Part shown: positions 8,831 to 17,616 of the stretch, piece after piece
Layout: every line of letters begins with the position of its first letter
Position numbering within the stretch: the stretch's first letter is position 1
Source: Celeribacter baekdonensis
GTDB taxonomy: Bacteria; Pseudomonadota; Alphaproteobacteria; Rhodobacterales; Rhodobacteraceae
Direction of reading: 5' to 3'
Length of the DNA stretch: 64,000 nt
Assembly (NCBI RefSeq): GCF_900102315.1
Contig: NZ_FNBL01000001.1
Coordinates: 571,841-635,840, forward strand
Program-made: the position numbers and the translations under genes
Notes under the pieces: generated by a model
The model's database searches: none
What the model was told of the DNA's origin: nothing
The model's input: the letters and a program-made list of their open reading frames with translations, nothing else

Positions 8831-10009
8831 ATGATCAAATGGATTGGGCGCGGAATTGCTGTGCTGCTGGTCGCGGGCGCGATTGTGTTTTTCGGGGTGC
8901 TCCCCGGTCTTGTCGAAAAGGGCCAAAACCCGGTGGTGGCGCATGACCCCTACCCGGTCTCGCCCGAAGCACAGGCGCTGCATGACAGCCTGATCATCGG
9001 TGATTTGCACGCCGACAGCCTGATGTGGAACCGCAATCTGTTGCAGCGCGGTGATCGCGGTCAGGTCGATTTTCCGCGTCTGCGTGAGGGCAATGTGGCG
9101 GTGCAGGTGCTCACCACGGTGACCAAAAGCCCGGCAGGGCAGAATTATGACCACAATTCAACGGATGCGCGCGACAACATCACCTTGTTGGCGATGGCCG
9201 AGATGTGGCCGATCAAAAGCTGGTTCGACCTGACCGAACGCGGGCTTTACATGGCCGACAGGTTGGAGGGCTACGCCGAAAAAGCCCCTGATCAGGTCCA
9301 TATGATCCTGACCAAAGAAGATTTGGACGCCGTTCTGGAGGCCCACGCAGGCGGGTCCAAGGTGGTCGGCGCCCTGCTTGGGTCCGAGGGCGGGCATGTG
9401 CTTGAGGGCGAGATTGAAAATCTGGATCGGATCTATGACGCCGGGTTTCGCCTGATGGGGCTGACGCATTTCTTTGACAACGCACTTGGCGGCTCGCTGC
9501 ATGGCGAGGGCAATGCCGGGCTGACCGCCTTTGGCCGCGACGTGGTGTCGCAAATGATGGACAAGCACATGGTCATTGATCTCGCCCATGCGTCGCCACA
9601 GATGGCGCAGGATGTTTTGGCGATGGTCGCGGATCAAAATATCCCCGTGATTGTCTCCCATTCCGGCATCCATTCCCATTGCGCGGTCAAACGCAATTTC
9701 GAGGATGATCTGATGCGCGCGATTGCGGCCACGGGCGGGGTGATTGGCATTGGCTATTGGGAGGATGTGACCTGTGACGCCACGCCCAAAGGCATCGCCC
9801 GCGCGATCAAAGCCGGGATTGGCGTGGTGGGGGTGGATCACATCGCACTGGGATCGGATTTTGATGGTGCGGTGGAGACCCATTTTGACGTCGCGGAATT
9901 GGCCGCGGTGACGCAGGCGCTGATGGATGAGGGGCTGAGCGATACGGACATCGCGGCGGTCATGGGCGGCAATATGATGCGGGTGCTGGGGCAGATTTTG
10001 CCGCAGTAA
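8831..10009 (+). CDS. Membrane dipeptidase, peptidase family M19
   Basis: A 392-residue protein. After an N-terminal membrane anchor or signal segment (residues 9-30), the M19 metal motif GDLHADS is visible with His60 and Asp62. The bridging Glu is probably in LLGSEGGHVLEG, followed by histidine ligands in DLAHASP and SHSGIHSHCAVKRN, and the C-terminal ALGSDFDGA motif. The family hydrolyses dipeptides, including D-configured ones, with a dinuclear zinc site. A ribosome site (GGGAGG) is at 8818-8823. It appears to be a single-gene unit, and the anchor suggests a periplasmic or membrane location. Confidence 0.92.
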   Translation: MIKWIGRGIAVLLVAGAIVFFGVLPGLVEKGQNPVVAHDPYPVSPEAQALHDSLIIGDLHADSLMWNRNLLQRGDRGQVDFPRLREGNVAVQVLTTVTKSPAGQNYDHNSTDARDNITLLAMAEMWPIKSWFDLTERGLYMADRLEGYAEKAPDQVHMILTKEDLDAVLEAHAGGSKVVGALLGSEGGHVLEGEIENLDRIYDAGFRLMGLTHFFDNALGGSLHGEGNAGLTAFGRDVVSQMMDKHMVIDLAHASPQMAQDVLAMVADQNIPVIVSHSGIHSHCAVKRNFEDDLMRAIAATGGVIGIGYWEDVTCDATPKGIARAIKAGIGVVGVDHIALGSDFDGAVETHFDVAELAAVTQALMDEGLSDTDIAAVMGGNMMRVLGQILPQ

Positions 10010-10035
10010 GCCGCGTTTTACCGCAGTAAGCCGCG
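10001..10035. repeat. Tandem duplication covering the dipeptidase stop codon
   Basis: The 15-mer CCGCAGTAAGCCGCG occurs twice, at 10001-10015 and 10021-10035, 20 bp apart. The first copy contains the TAA stop of the dipeptidase gene. This looks like a small local duplication with no evident function. Confidence 0.8.
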
Positions 10036-10320
10036 CCAAAGCGACAACACCCCAAAACAAACACGGGCGCCCAAACGGGCGCCCATCACATATATACCTC
10101 CCCAAATCCTCCCTGCCGAATCCTCCCTGACATCGCACGAAGGGCATCCCACGCGGGTCATCCCCTGATGGTCGCAGCCCGGTTTCCCTCCAAAATCCCG
10201 GACCGCCTCACATGTCGGGCGGATCGCCTGTGTCGTCTTGGCCAGAACCTCGGGACAGTCTCATGTCACCCTCCTTTCCTTGCCTTTCCAACATCTTAAC
10301 TATAGCCCGAGTCGCCTTGG
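10010..10320. other. Intergenic region with a GC-rich hairpin
   Basis: This 311-bp gap separates the convergent dipeptidase and oxidoreductase genes. At 10065-10084 there is a perfect hairpin (GGGCGCCC, 4-base loop, GGGCGCCC) without a following T-run; it may still end transcription of one or both genes. No other feature was recognised. Confidence 0.55.
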
Positions 10321-11292
10321 TTAGCCTTGATCCGCGTCAAAAACCGCATCAATCATCGCCTGTGTGCCGCGCGCATTTTCCAAACTCCACGGGTAGTCCG
10401 CCCCATCGCGCGCAGAGCGCACAAAATTCTCAACCTGAACAACATACTGCCGCACGGTCGGGAAGGTCTCGATCCGGGTGATGCCATTGGCGGTGCGGAT
10501 ATGCAGCTCCGCGCTGCCATAGGTGCCGGCATTAAACGGCGTTTTGACGGTGATCACGCCTGTGCGGCCATGAAACCGCACCTCTTGGAATGGCGACATC
10601 CGCATGGAGACATAGGCGCTATAGTCAAAGCCCGCAAAGCGCGCGGTGAAGGCGGAGGTCACATCGACGCCATTCTCATAGGTGATATTTGCGGAGGTGA
10701 TCACATCTGGCTCTTGGCCCGTGGCAAAGCGCACTGATCCGATCGCATAAACGCCAATGTCGCCCATCGCGCCGCCGCCTGTGCCGGGTTTGTTGCGGAT
10801 GTTGTCGAGGTCCGGGTTGTCAAAGGAAAACGCCACATCAACGCGGATCAGATCGCCGATCTCGCCCGCCGACAGCATCTCTTTCACCCGCGCCCATTGC
10901 GGGTGATGCACGATCATGAACGCCTCCGCCGCCATCAACCCGCTCTCATCGCGTTTGGCGATCAGCGCGTCAATTTCGGCGGCTTTCATCGCAATCGGCT
11001 TTTCGCACAAAACATGTTTGCCCGCCGCGAGCGCCTTGAGGCTCCATTCGATATGCAGGTGATTGGGCAGCGGGATATAAACCGCGTCGATCTCGTCAGA
11101 GGCGAGCATGGCGTCATAATCGGTAAAGACGTTAAGCCCCGGACAAAACGCCTGAAACGGCGCGGCTTTGGTCAAGGATGAGGTGGCAAGAGCGGTGAAT
11201 TGCGCCCCTTCGGCCTCATGGATCGCGCGCGCCATATGGTCGAGGGCAAATTTCGCCCCGCCCAAAACGCCAAACCGGATTGGATTGCTCAT
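10321..11292 (-). CDS. Gfo/Idh/MocA family NAD(P)-dependent oxidoreductase
   Basis: A 323-residue protein. It has an N-terminal Rossmann fold with a glycine-rich turn (FGVLGGAKFA), then the hallmark CEKPIAM block near residue 95 whose Lys is the usual catalytic lysine, then the GGGAMGDIGVYAI segment of the substrate domain. Members oxidise or reduce sugars, inositols or related polyols. The ATG at 11292 is chosen over an upstream in-frame start because it begins directly before the Rossmann strand. It lies downstream of the rpoH terminator and is probably separately transcribed. The substrate cannot be assigned. Confidence 0.9.
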   Translation of the reverse strand: MSNPIRFGVLGGAKFALDHMARAIHEAEGAQFTALATSSLTKAAPFQAFCPGLNVFTDYDAMLASDEIDAVYIPLPNHLHIEWSLKALAAGKHVLCEKPIAMKAAEIDALIAKRDESGLMAAEAFMIVHHPQWARVKEMLSAGEIGDLIRVDVAFSFDNPDLDNIRNKPGTGGGAMGDIGVYAIGSVRFATGQEPDVITSANITYENGVDVTSAFTARFAGFDYSAYVSMRMSPFQEVRFHGRTGVITVKTPFNAGTYGSAELHIRTANGITRIETFPTVRQYVVQVENFVRSARDGADYPWSLENARGTQAMIDAVFDADQG

Positions 11293-11346
11293 GTCTGTCT
11301 CCCCTCTCAAACTGTTAGCGCCATCATGGCGCAAACCAACGCAAAG

Positions 11347-11376
11347 AAAAAGGGGCGGCCTTGACCACCCCTTTTT
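11347..11376 (-). terminator. Intrinsic terminator downstream of rpoH
   Basis: AAAAAGGGGCGG and CCACCCCTTTTT pair around a short loop with one mismatch. It lies just past the rpoH stop on the minus strand and ends in a T-run in that direction. Confidence 0.8.
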
Positions 11377-11406
11377 AATCTCTTCAATTATGACCCTGCG
11401 CGGCGA

Positions 11407-12315
11407 TCAGGCGTCTTCGCTAACCCCGGTCTCCATGCCGGCCTTGCTGGCCAGCTCACGCATCCGGTTTTGCAACTTTTCAAAGGCGCGCACTTCGATC
11501 TGACGAATGCGTTCGCGCGACACGTCATAGCGGCCTGACAGTTCCTCAAGCGTCACCGGCTGATCCTCAAGACGGCGTTGCATCAGGATGTCTTTTTCAC
11601 GCTCATTGAGCACATCCATCGCCTGAACCAAAAGCGCACGACGGCTTTCCAACTCGTCCCGTGCCTCATAATCGGCGGCGGTGTTGGCGTTTTCATCCTC
11701 AAGCCAGTCCTGCCATTGCCCCGACCCTTCGTCGTCACTGCCGACCGTGGCATTGAGCGAGGCGTCCCCCCCGGACATCCGGCGGTTCATCGACACGACT
11801 TCGGCCTCGGTCACGCCCAGATCGGTGGCGATGCGTTTGACGTTATCGGGATGCAAATCGCCCTCTTCCAGAGCGCCGATGCGGGCTTTGGCCTTGCGCA
11901 GATTAAAGAACAGTTTCTTTTGACCTGAGGTGGTGCCAAGTTTGACCAAAGACCATGAGCGCAGGATATATTCCTGAATGCTGGCGCGAATCCACCACAT
12001 CGCATAGGTCGCAAGGCGAAAGCCCTTTTCGGGATCAAAGCGTTTGACCGCCTGCATCAAACCGACATTGGCCTCGGAAATCACTTCGGCCTGCGGCAGA
12101 CCGTAACCGCGATAGCCCATGGCGATTTTTGCCGCCAAGCGCAGGTGCGAAGTCACAAGTTTATGCGCCGCCGAGCTGTCTTCATGATCGACCCAGCGTT
12201 TGGCCAACATATATTCCTGCTCCGGCTCCAGCATCGGAAATTTGCGAATTTCCTGCAAGTAGCGGTTCAGGCCCTGTTCCGGGCTTGGGGCTGGCAAATT
12301 GGTATAGCTGCTCAT
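11407..12315 (-). CDS. rpoH: RNA polymerase heat-shock sigma factor RpoH (sigma 32)
   Basis: A 302-residue group 3 sigma factor. Region 2 is seen in KLVTSHLRLAAKIA and FDPEKGFRLATYAMWWIRAS (-10 recognition). The RpoH-specific QKKLFFNLR box follows at about residues 130-140, then region 4 with [17 protein letters not shown] (-35 recognition helix). The QKKLFFNLR box separates it from RpoD, which is also in this window at 42.7 kb. RpoH directs chaperone and protease transcription; Rhodobacterales usually carry one or two copies. Upstream, at 12361-12380, lies a palindrome that could take part in its control. Confidence 0.95.
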   Translation of the reverse strand: MSSYTNLPAPSPEQGLNRYLQEIRKFPMLEPEQEYMLAKRWVDHEDSSAAHKLVTSHLRLAAKIAMGYRGYGLPQAEVISEANVGLMQAVKRFDPEKGFRLATYAMWWIRASIQEYILRSWSLVKLGTTSGQKKLFFNLRKAKARIGALEEGDLHPDNVKRIATDLGVTEAEVVSMNRRMSGGDASLNATVGSDDEGSGQWQDWLEDENANTAADYEARDELESRRALLVQAMDVLNEREKDILMQRRLEDQPVTLEELSGRYDVSRERIRQIEVRAFEKLQNRMRELASKAGMETGVSEDA

Positions 12316-12360
12316 CGTTCACATTCTCCCGCGTCATCTGCGCCTTATGTAACAACCTTT

Positions 12361-12380
12361 AACATGGGGCGCGCCATGTT
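12361..12380. promoter_or_regulatory. Palindrome upstream of rpoH
   Basis: AACATGG and CCATGTT are separated by GGCGCG, 46 bp upstream of the rpoH start. The dyad is perfect over seven bases and is flanked by further TAACA-type half sites. It could be an operator or an RNA stem; no factor can be named. Confidence 0.4.
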
Positions 12381-12566
12381 ACAACACTTAACATCAAACA
12401 CCGTATCCTGACTTAGGATCGCACCACGCGCCCTTCAAGGGCGGCGCCTTATGGCTGCACATGATGGCAGCAATGACGTCCTACATTCAGATTTCTAACG
12501 AAGGGTGAAACAAATTCCGCCGTGACACCACGGTATTTCATCCCTCTCACGGCAATGTGCCGTCTG

Positions 12567-13475
12567 TTACACCGTTATATATTGCACCAAAGAGTCGAAC
12601 AATGCGCGAATCCGTGCAGAAGTGCGCAACTCCCTATGCGCCACCGCCCAGAGATCATACTGGATCGGTGGATAGGCCCCGACCCGCACCAGATCCCCCA
12701 TCTGCGCGGCCACCCGCTCCGGCAATATCCCAACCCCAAGTCCTGAACGCACCATATCCGCCACCACGAGATGCGAATTCGACAGGCGCATAAACTGGCG
12801 CTCCGCCACCTCAAGCCCAAGCGCCGAGAGCGCGGCGCGCAGCCGCGGGCCACTGTCATAGCCGATGAAATCCGCCTGTGAGAGGTCCGCATCGGCGGGG
12901 TTCGGGCCCAGCGTGGCGGCATAGTCTTTGGCGGCATAGAGATACACCGCCTCAGAGCGCAGTTTGCGCGCGATCAGGTCGGGTTGGGTCGGGCGAAAGG
13001 ATCGGATCGCCACATCGGCCTCGCGACGACGCAGATCGGCGGCCTCGTTTGAGACCAGGACCTCGATTTGCAACCGGGGTGCCGAGCTGCGCAAAGCGCT
13101 GAGCACGGGCGCAAGGTAATAGGCCGCGACGATTTCCGACACGGACAAGGTCACACTGCCCTCAAGCGTTGTGGCCTGCCCCGAGGCCACCCGCGCCGCC
13201 TGGGTCGCGGCCGCACCCATGGCGCGGATATGGGGCAACAGGTCCAGCCCCGCCGGGGTCAGGCTCAGTCCGCGTGGAATGCGGTCAAACAGCGTCACGC
13301 CAAGCTCCGCCTCAAACGCCGCCACCTGCCGCCCCAACGTCGGCTGGCTCATATTGAGTGCGCGGGCGGCGGCAGAGAAGGACCCGGTTTCCGCCGTGAC
13401 CAAAAAGGCGCGCGCATGGGTCCAGTCAAAGCGGGCGGCGCGAAAGTCGGTGAGGGGTGTGTTTGGTTTATCCAT
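12567..13475 (-). CDS. LysR family transcriptional regulator
   Basis: A 302-residue regulator. The N-terminal winged HTH is clear (FLVTAETGSFSAAARALNMS, then QPTLGRQVAAFEAELG and LFDR), followed by the co-inducer domain with an AYYLAPVLSAL-type strand. The ATG at 13475 is preferred because upstream in-frame codons do not resemble LysR N-termini. It is divergent from the membrane protein gene at 13574, with 98 bp between the starts, so that gene is the likely target. The inducer is unknown. Confidence 0.93.
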   Translation of the reverse strand: MDKPNTPLTDFRAARFDWTHARAFLVTAETGSFSAAARALNMSQPTLGRQVAAFEAELGVTLFDRIPRGLSLTPAGLDLLPHIRAMGAAATQAARVASGQATTLEGSVTLSVSEIVAAYYLAPVLSALRSSAPRLQIEVLVSNEAADLRRREADVAIRSFRPTQPDLIARKLRSEAVYLYAAKDYAATLGPNPADADLSQADFIGYDSGPRLRAALSALGLEVAERQFMRLSNSHLVVADMVRSGLGVGILPERVAAQMGDLVRVGAYPPIQYDLWAVAHRELRTSARIRALFDSLVQYITV

Positions 13476-13573
13476 GCAAATATGAATACCATAATGGCAA
13501 ATATAGGCAATATGACACATATGTACGCATAGGTATGAGTGGGCATCACATGTTGTTCCCGAAGGAGACCCCG

Positions 13574-14230
13574 ATGTTAACGCCCTCCCCTGCACTCTCC
13601 ACCCGACTGCGCCGAGCCGGGATGGCCTATTGGGTCATCATCCTCGCCGGAATGAGTTCCGAAACGATGTTTCGCGCCACAGCCCGATCGACCCATGACG
13701 CGGTACAGATGATTGCAAACCTGCGGATCAGCACGATGCTCGACACCGTGATGATCTGCGCCGACATCTATGTCGCACTGACAGTCTACGCGGTGTTTCG
13801 CACGGTTGATCCGGTCAAATCGCTCTTTGCCATGGTGTTTCGCCTGACGCAGGGGGCGGTGATTGCCGGGTCTTTGATGCTGCAACTGGCCGCTATTCAC
13901 GCCCCGGATCAGGCCGCTTGGCTCATGGCGGCGCAGGCGGATGGTTATGATCTTGGCTTGCTGTTCTTTGCGCTCAACACCGCGCTGATGGCACAGCTTT
14001 TGTGCCAATCGGGGCTGCTGTCGCCTATGACCAAGCGGGTTTTGCCCCCTTTGCTGATGCTATCGGCCTTGATTTATGGCGTCAACAGCACTCTGGCTCT
14101 TTTGGGCTCAAACTTTGCCGAGACCCTCGCACCGAGCTATGCCATTCCCTTGGTATCTGAGAGTTTTTTCGCCCTCTGGCTGCTGGTCTCACGCCCCAAC
14201 CAAAGCGTCACCACCTCGCCTCAGAGGTGA
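13574..14230 (+). CDS. DUF4386-like multi-pass membrane protein
   Basis: A 218-residue protein with about six hydrophobic segments (for example AYWVIILAGM, LDTVMICADIYVALTVYAV, GAVIAGSLMLQLAAI, LGLLFFALNTALMAQLL and LPPLLMLSALIYGV). The pattern resembles DUF4386 integral membrane proteins. The start at 13574 has a good ribosome site (GAAGGAG). It is divergent from the LysR gene and its stop overlaps the rluD stop by 10 bp in convergent orientation. Biochemical function is unknown. Confidence 0.75.
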   Translation: MLTPSPALSTRLRRAGMAYWVIILAGMSSETMFRATARSTHDAVQMIANLRISTMLDTVMICADIYVALTVYAVFRTVDPVKSLFAMVFRLTQGAVIAGSLMLQLAAIHAPDQAAWLMAAQADGYDLGLLFFALNTALMAQLLCQSGLLSPMTKRVLPPLLMLSALIYGVNSTLALLGSNFAETLAPSYAIPLVSESFFALWLLVSRPNQSVTTSPQR

Positions 14231-15240
14231 TCCAAAAGATCCTGCATATCCTCGGGCAGAGGCGCCTCAAACAACATATCCTCGCCGGTCACAGGATGCA
14301 CAAAGCCCAAAACGGCCGCATGAAGCGCCTGACGCGGAAAGGCCGCGACGGCATCGCGCGCCGCCTCTGAGAGGGCTTTGTGATTGAGCTTGCGCCGCCC
14401 GCCATAGGTTTGATCCCCGACCAAACCATGCCCAGCATGGGCCATATGCACGCGAATTTGGTGGGTGCGCCCGGTTTCCAACCAGCATTCCACAAGGGAA
14501 AGCTGCACAGGCGTGCCATACATCTCAACCACCCGCGCGCGGGTGATGGCGTGACGGCCCTCGCTAAAAGACACCGCCTGTTTTTGCCGATCGGCCTTGT
14601 GGCGGCCCAACATGGTGGTGATGCGCATCACATTGGAGCCCTCAAAGCTCACCCCTTTGACGCCGCGCAGACGCGGGTCCATGATGTCGGGCATCCCATA
14701 CACCAGCGCATAATATTTGCGCTCGACCGTGTGTTTTTCGAACTGTTTGGCCAGGCCTTGATGCGCCTTGTCCGACTTGGCAACGACCAAAAGCCCCGAT
14801 GTGTCCTTGTCGATCCGGTGCACGATACCGGGACGCTTTTCACCGCCGATGCCCGACAGGTTCTCACCAAAATGATACATCAACGCGTTGACCAACGTGC
14901 CAGACGGCGAACCGGGCGCGGGGTGCACCACCATGCCGACGGGTTTGTTGATCACGATCAGATCGTCATCCTCATAGATCACCTCCAAAGGGATGTCTTC
15001 GGCGATGATCTCGACCTCAGCGGCCTGTTCCACGGTGATCTCCACCCGATCCCCCGCCGCGATTTTGCCGGTCTGATCCGTGGCGACCACGCCATTGACG
15101 GTGATCGCCCCCTCGGCCAGCAATTTTGCCAAACGCGACCGCGACAGGGTGGCTTCTTCTGGCACATCGCGGGCAATCGCCTTATCAAGGCGTTTGGGCG
15201 GGTTGTCCGCAATGACGAAAGCAACGGTGGTAACAGACAT
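14221..15240 (-). CDS. rluD: Ribosomal large-subunit pseudouridine synthase RluD
   Basis: A 339-residue RluA-family enzyme that makes pseudouridines in 23S rRNA helix 69. The N-terminal S4 domain (SRSRLAKLLAEGAITVNG, residues 33-50) precedes the catalytic HRIDKDTSG motif at 141-149 with Asp144 as nucleophile. Later blocks include RTHQIRVHMA, the usual RNA-binding and active-site segment. The ATG at 15240 is used; an upstream in-frame extension is unlike the family. Its start codon overlaps the divergent neighbour's start codon. RluD rather than RluC is preferred from overall layout. Confidence 0.92.
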   Translation of the reverse strand: MSVTTVAFVIADNPPKRLDKAIARDVPEEATLSRSRLAKLLAEGAITVNGVVATDQTGKIAAGDRVEITVEQAAEVEIIAEDIPLEVIYEDDDLIVINKPVGMVVHPAPGSPSGTLVNALMYHFGENLSGIGGEKRPGIVHRIDKDTSGLLVVAKSDKAHQGLAKQFEKHTVERKYYALVYGMPDIMDPRLRGVKGVSFEGSNVMRITTMLGRHKADRQKQAVSFSEGRHAITRARVVEMYGTPVQLSLVECWLETGRTHQIRVHMAHAGHGLVGDQTYGGRRKLNHKALSEAARDAVAAFPRQALHAAVLGFVHPVTGEDMLFEAPLPEDMQDLLDHL

Positions 15241-15559
15241 GCGTGATCCGATTGAGCTGGACCCAAAAGACATGGCGGGAGTGACGCTGTTGCGTCGACT
15301 GGTCACCGGGCTTTTGGTCGTGATGATTTGCGGGTTTCTAGTCCTGATTGGACTGCTTGTCACCCGTTTCCCTGATATGAAAGCGCCAAACCCACCTGCG
15401 ATTTCTTTCGATCTGCCCGAAACGATCACCTTGCCCGACGGCATGACCCCCACCGCGTTTACCCGTGGCTCGGATTGGGTGGCGATTGTCGCCGGGGATG
15501 CGATCTTGATTTACGACGCCGACAACGGCGCGCTGCGCCAAACGGTGACGCTGAAATAA
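15239..15559 (+). CDS. Small single-pass membrane protein (DUF6476-like)
   Basis: A 106-residue protein with one transmembrane helix near residues 20-43 (LVTGLLVVMICGFLVLIGLL) and a soluble C-terminal part with TLPDGMTPTAFTRGSDWVAI and a short beta pattern. Similar small proteins sit divergently from rluD in Rhodobacterales. Its ATG (15239-15241) overlaps the rluD ATG (15238-15240) on the other strand, so both ribosome sites lie within the partner's first codons or their transcripts are nearly leaderless. Function is unknown. Confidence 0.8.
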   Translation: MRDPIELDPKDMAGVTLLRRLVTGLLVVMICGFLVLIGLLVTRFPDMKAPNPPAISFDLPETITLPDGMTPTAFTRGSDWVAIVAGDAILIYDADNGALRQTVTLK

Positions 15560-15626
15560 CGCCGAACAGCACGACAGCCCTGAAGCTGTCACCTAAAGAT
15601 GCGTCACATAAAACGGATGGGTTAAG

Positions 15627-15673
15627 TGGTACCACCACCCCGGCTCGAACGGGGGACCTCCTGATCCACAATC
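15627..15673 (-). repeat. Left attachment repeat: displaced tRNA-His 3' end
   Basis: A 47-bp sequence identical to the 3' part of the tRNA-His gene at 26517-26563, including the CCA, the T arm and most of the anticodon arm. It is followed on the plus strand by unrelated sequence. It is the distal junction of an element integrated at tRNA-His; the intact tRNA is at the other junction. Confidence 0.93.
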
Positions 15674-15791
15674 TCTAGGTCCCGACTTTTCTCCAAAATG
15701 CACGGTCTTGCATATAGGCTCATAGCCTATTGTTTTATAAAGATTAATGCCGTACTTTCACCACATGGGCTTGCACTGACTTTCTTGCACC

Positions 15792-15833
15792 GTGGTAGCC
15801 CGGTGGTAGCCGCGTGGTAGCCCGGTGGTAGCC
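15792..15833. promoter_or_regulatory. Four phased GTGGTAGCC repeats, left end of the element
   Basis: GTGGTAGCC occurs at 15792, 15803, 15814 and 15825, each exactly 11 bp apart, about one helical turn. Two more copies with the same 11-bp step lie at 26450-26469, near the other end. Position between the att repeat and the integrase start suggests integrase arm-type or excisionase sites. Confidence 0.7.
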
Positions 15834-15853
15834 AGAACATGAAAGGCCCGACA

Positions 15854-17113
15854 ATGACCAAGCTCACAAAACGCACTGTTGACGCCGCCAAGGTTCAGCC
15901 AAAGCGATATATCCTCTGGGATAGTGAGATCGCGGGCTTTGGCCTTCGCGTCTCTCCCACAGGTAAGAAAACCTATGTCCTCAAATATCGCATCGGCGGC
16001 GGACGTGCGGGCCGTGTGCGGTGGGCTGTGATTGGCACTCATGGAACCCTAACCCCTGAGCAAGCGCGTGACGCGGCCCGCGTTTGGGCCTCTGAGGTGG
16101 CGCAGGGCGGTGATCCGGCAACGGACAAAGCGGACGCAAGAAAAGCGCCCACCGTCAAAGAGCTTCTGGAAAGCTATGTGAGGGATCACGTCAAAAGAAA
16201 GAACAAGGAAAGCACGGCGGCGGATATTGAGCGGCAGGTGGGTAAGATAATCGTCCCCGCACTTGGCAAGCTCAAGGTGGCTGACGTGACCCGCCCGGAC
16301 ATTGCCAAATTTCACAACGCGCTTGCCGCCACGCCATACCAAGCCAACCGCGCCCTTGCCACACTCTCTAAGGCGTTCAACCTTGCCGAAGTCTGGGGGA
16401 TGCGGCCCGACAACTCCAATCCCTGCTACAAGGTCGAACGCTTCAAAGAAAAGGCGCGGGAACGCTTTTTAAGCGCAGTTGAGTTCCAGCGCTTGGGTGA
16501 GACCCTGACGCGGGCAGAACGCGAACCCATGACGCAGACAAAGGCGGGCCGGGATCGCTTGATTAGAGTGAACCCCGAAGCCATCCGCGCAATCCGTCTC
16601 TTAATCTTCACGGGTGCCCGCGTTGGCGAAATCTTGTCCCTCCGTTGGGAATACATCGACGCCGAAACAGGCCGCGCAAACTTGCCGGATTCAAAGACCG
16701 GAAAAAAGGTGTTGCAACTCCCTGCCCCGGCCCTTGAGGTTCTGAACCTCTCAAAGCGGCCCGACAACGGCAAAGGCTTTGTGATCCGGGGCGGTGACGC
16801 CTCAAACCCTGAGGCCCCTCTGGTGAACCTCAAAGACCCTTGGTTGATGATCCGCACGGCGGCTGGGCTTGAGGACGTGCGCCTCCACGATCTGCGCCAC
16901 GCCTTTGCATCGGTCGCGGTCACCGGGGGCATGTCACTGCCGATGATTGGCGCTTTGCTGGGCCACCGCGAAACGCAAACCACACAGCGATACGCTCACC
17001 TTGCGGACGATCCTCAGAAGGCGGCGGCGGGTCAAATCGCCTCCCGGATTTCTGACGCAATGCGCGGCGGAGACGGCGGCGCTGAGGTGATCCCGTTGCC
17101 AAAAAGAGGATGA
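15854..17113 (+). CDS. Tyrosine recombinase/integrase
   Basis: A 419-residue integrase. The N-terminal part (LTKRTVDAAKVQPKRYILWD and GFGLRVSPTGKKTY) is the arm-binding DUF4102-type domain, the middle part is a core-binding SAM-like domain, and the catalytic domain has the Arg in FTGARVGEI (about residue 255), HDLRH (about 344), GHRETQ, and the nucleophile Tyr in TTQRYAHL (about 379). An upstream in-frame ATG at 15839 exists, but the ATG at 15854 has the better ribosome site (AAAGG). It catalyses recombination between tRNA-His and the element's att site. All catalytic residues appear intact, so it may be active. Confidence 0.94.
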   Translation: MTKLTKRTVDAAKVQPKRYILWDSEIAGFGLRVSPTGKKTYVLKYRIGGGRAGRVRWAVIGTHGTLTPEQARDAARVWASEVAQGGDPATDKADARKAPTVKELLESYVRDHVKRKNKESTAADIERQVGKIIVPALGKLKVADVTRPDIAKFHNALAATPYQANRALATLSKAFNLAEVWGMRPDNSNPCYKVERFKEKARERFLSAVEFQRLGETLTRAEREPMTQTKAGRDRLIRVNPEAIRAIRLLIFTGARVGEILSLRWEYIDAETGRANLPDSKTGKKVLQLPAPALEVLNLSKRPDNGKGFVIRGGDASNPEAPLVNLKDPWLMIRTAAGLEDVRLHDLRHAFASVAVTGGMSLPMIGALLGHRETQTTQRYAHLADDPQKAAAGQIASRISDAMRGGDGGAEVIPLPKRG

Positions 17114-17616
17114 TCTGAGCGGCATATTTAGGGGGCGGCACCTGCCCGGCCAATCAATATCTAGGGGCCACTCCCACGCCGTTACGTTCTCATACACACT
17201 CTAAAACCGTGTTACTTCTGTTACTCTGTTACCTTACCATCAACTTATTGATTTTAATATAAAATATCGTAACTATTTTTTGTGACCAAGAGTTTGGGTT
17301 TTGTTACTTGTTACCTTTTTCAGCCGCCAAACCCGCCCAGCGCACCCTGATGCAAGAATATGAAAGAGCGCCCCGCGCTGGGCGGGTGTCAAAAATCGCC
17401 TTAAATCGCCTGTTTTTCCGACTTTATGAAACACAACATATAGTGTCTTGGCGATGTGCTCAACCGATGACAAAAAACTTATCCACAGCCTTCACAACTC
17501 CGATTCCGATGTGAGATATTACAGTGTGGGCGGCTAGGGTAGCTCCCGAACATGGCAGACCTCACGCGCCATTGTCGTCCACTTCTAAACGCGTGAGTAC
17601 AGGAGTGTGGGGGCAC
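17114..17616. other. Non-coding region of the element with iteron cluster
   Basis: This 503-bp gap follows the integrase. Its core (about 17200-17320) is A+T-rich and dense in GTTAC/GTAAC pentamers. A further region up to 17616 contains short open frames without support. It is annotated separately as a candidate replication site. Confidence 0.6.
17201..17315. repeat. Left GTAAC-iteron site (candidate replication origin or control site)
   Basis: GTTAC occurs at 17211, 17220 and 17228 (steps 9 and 8), GTAAC at 17269, and GTTAC at 17303 and 17310, around an A+T-rich core. A 25-bp block (17210-17234) is the perfect reverse complement of 26185-26209, and a 14-bp block (17294-17307) is directly repeated at 26126-26139. 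Confidence 0.65.
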
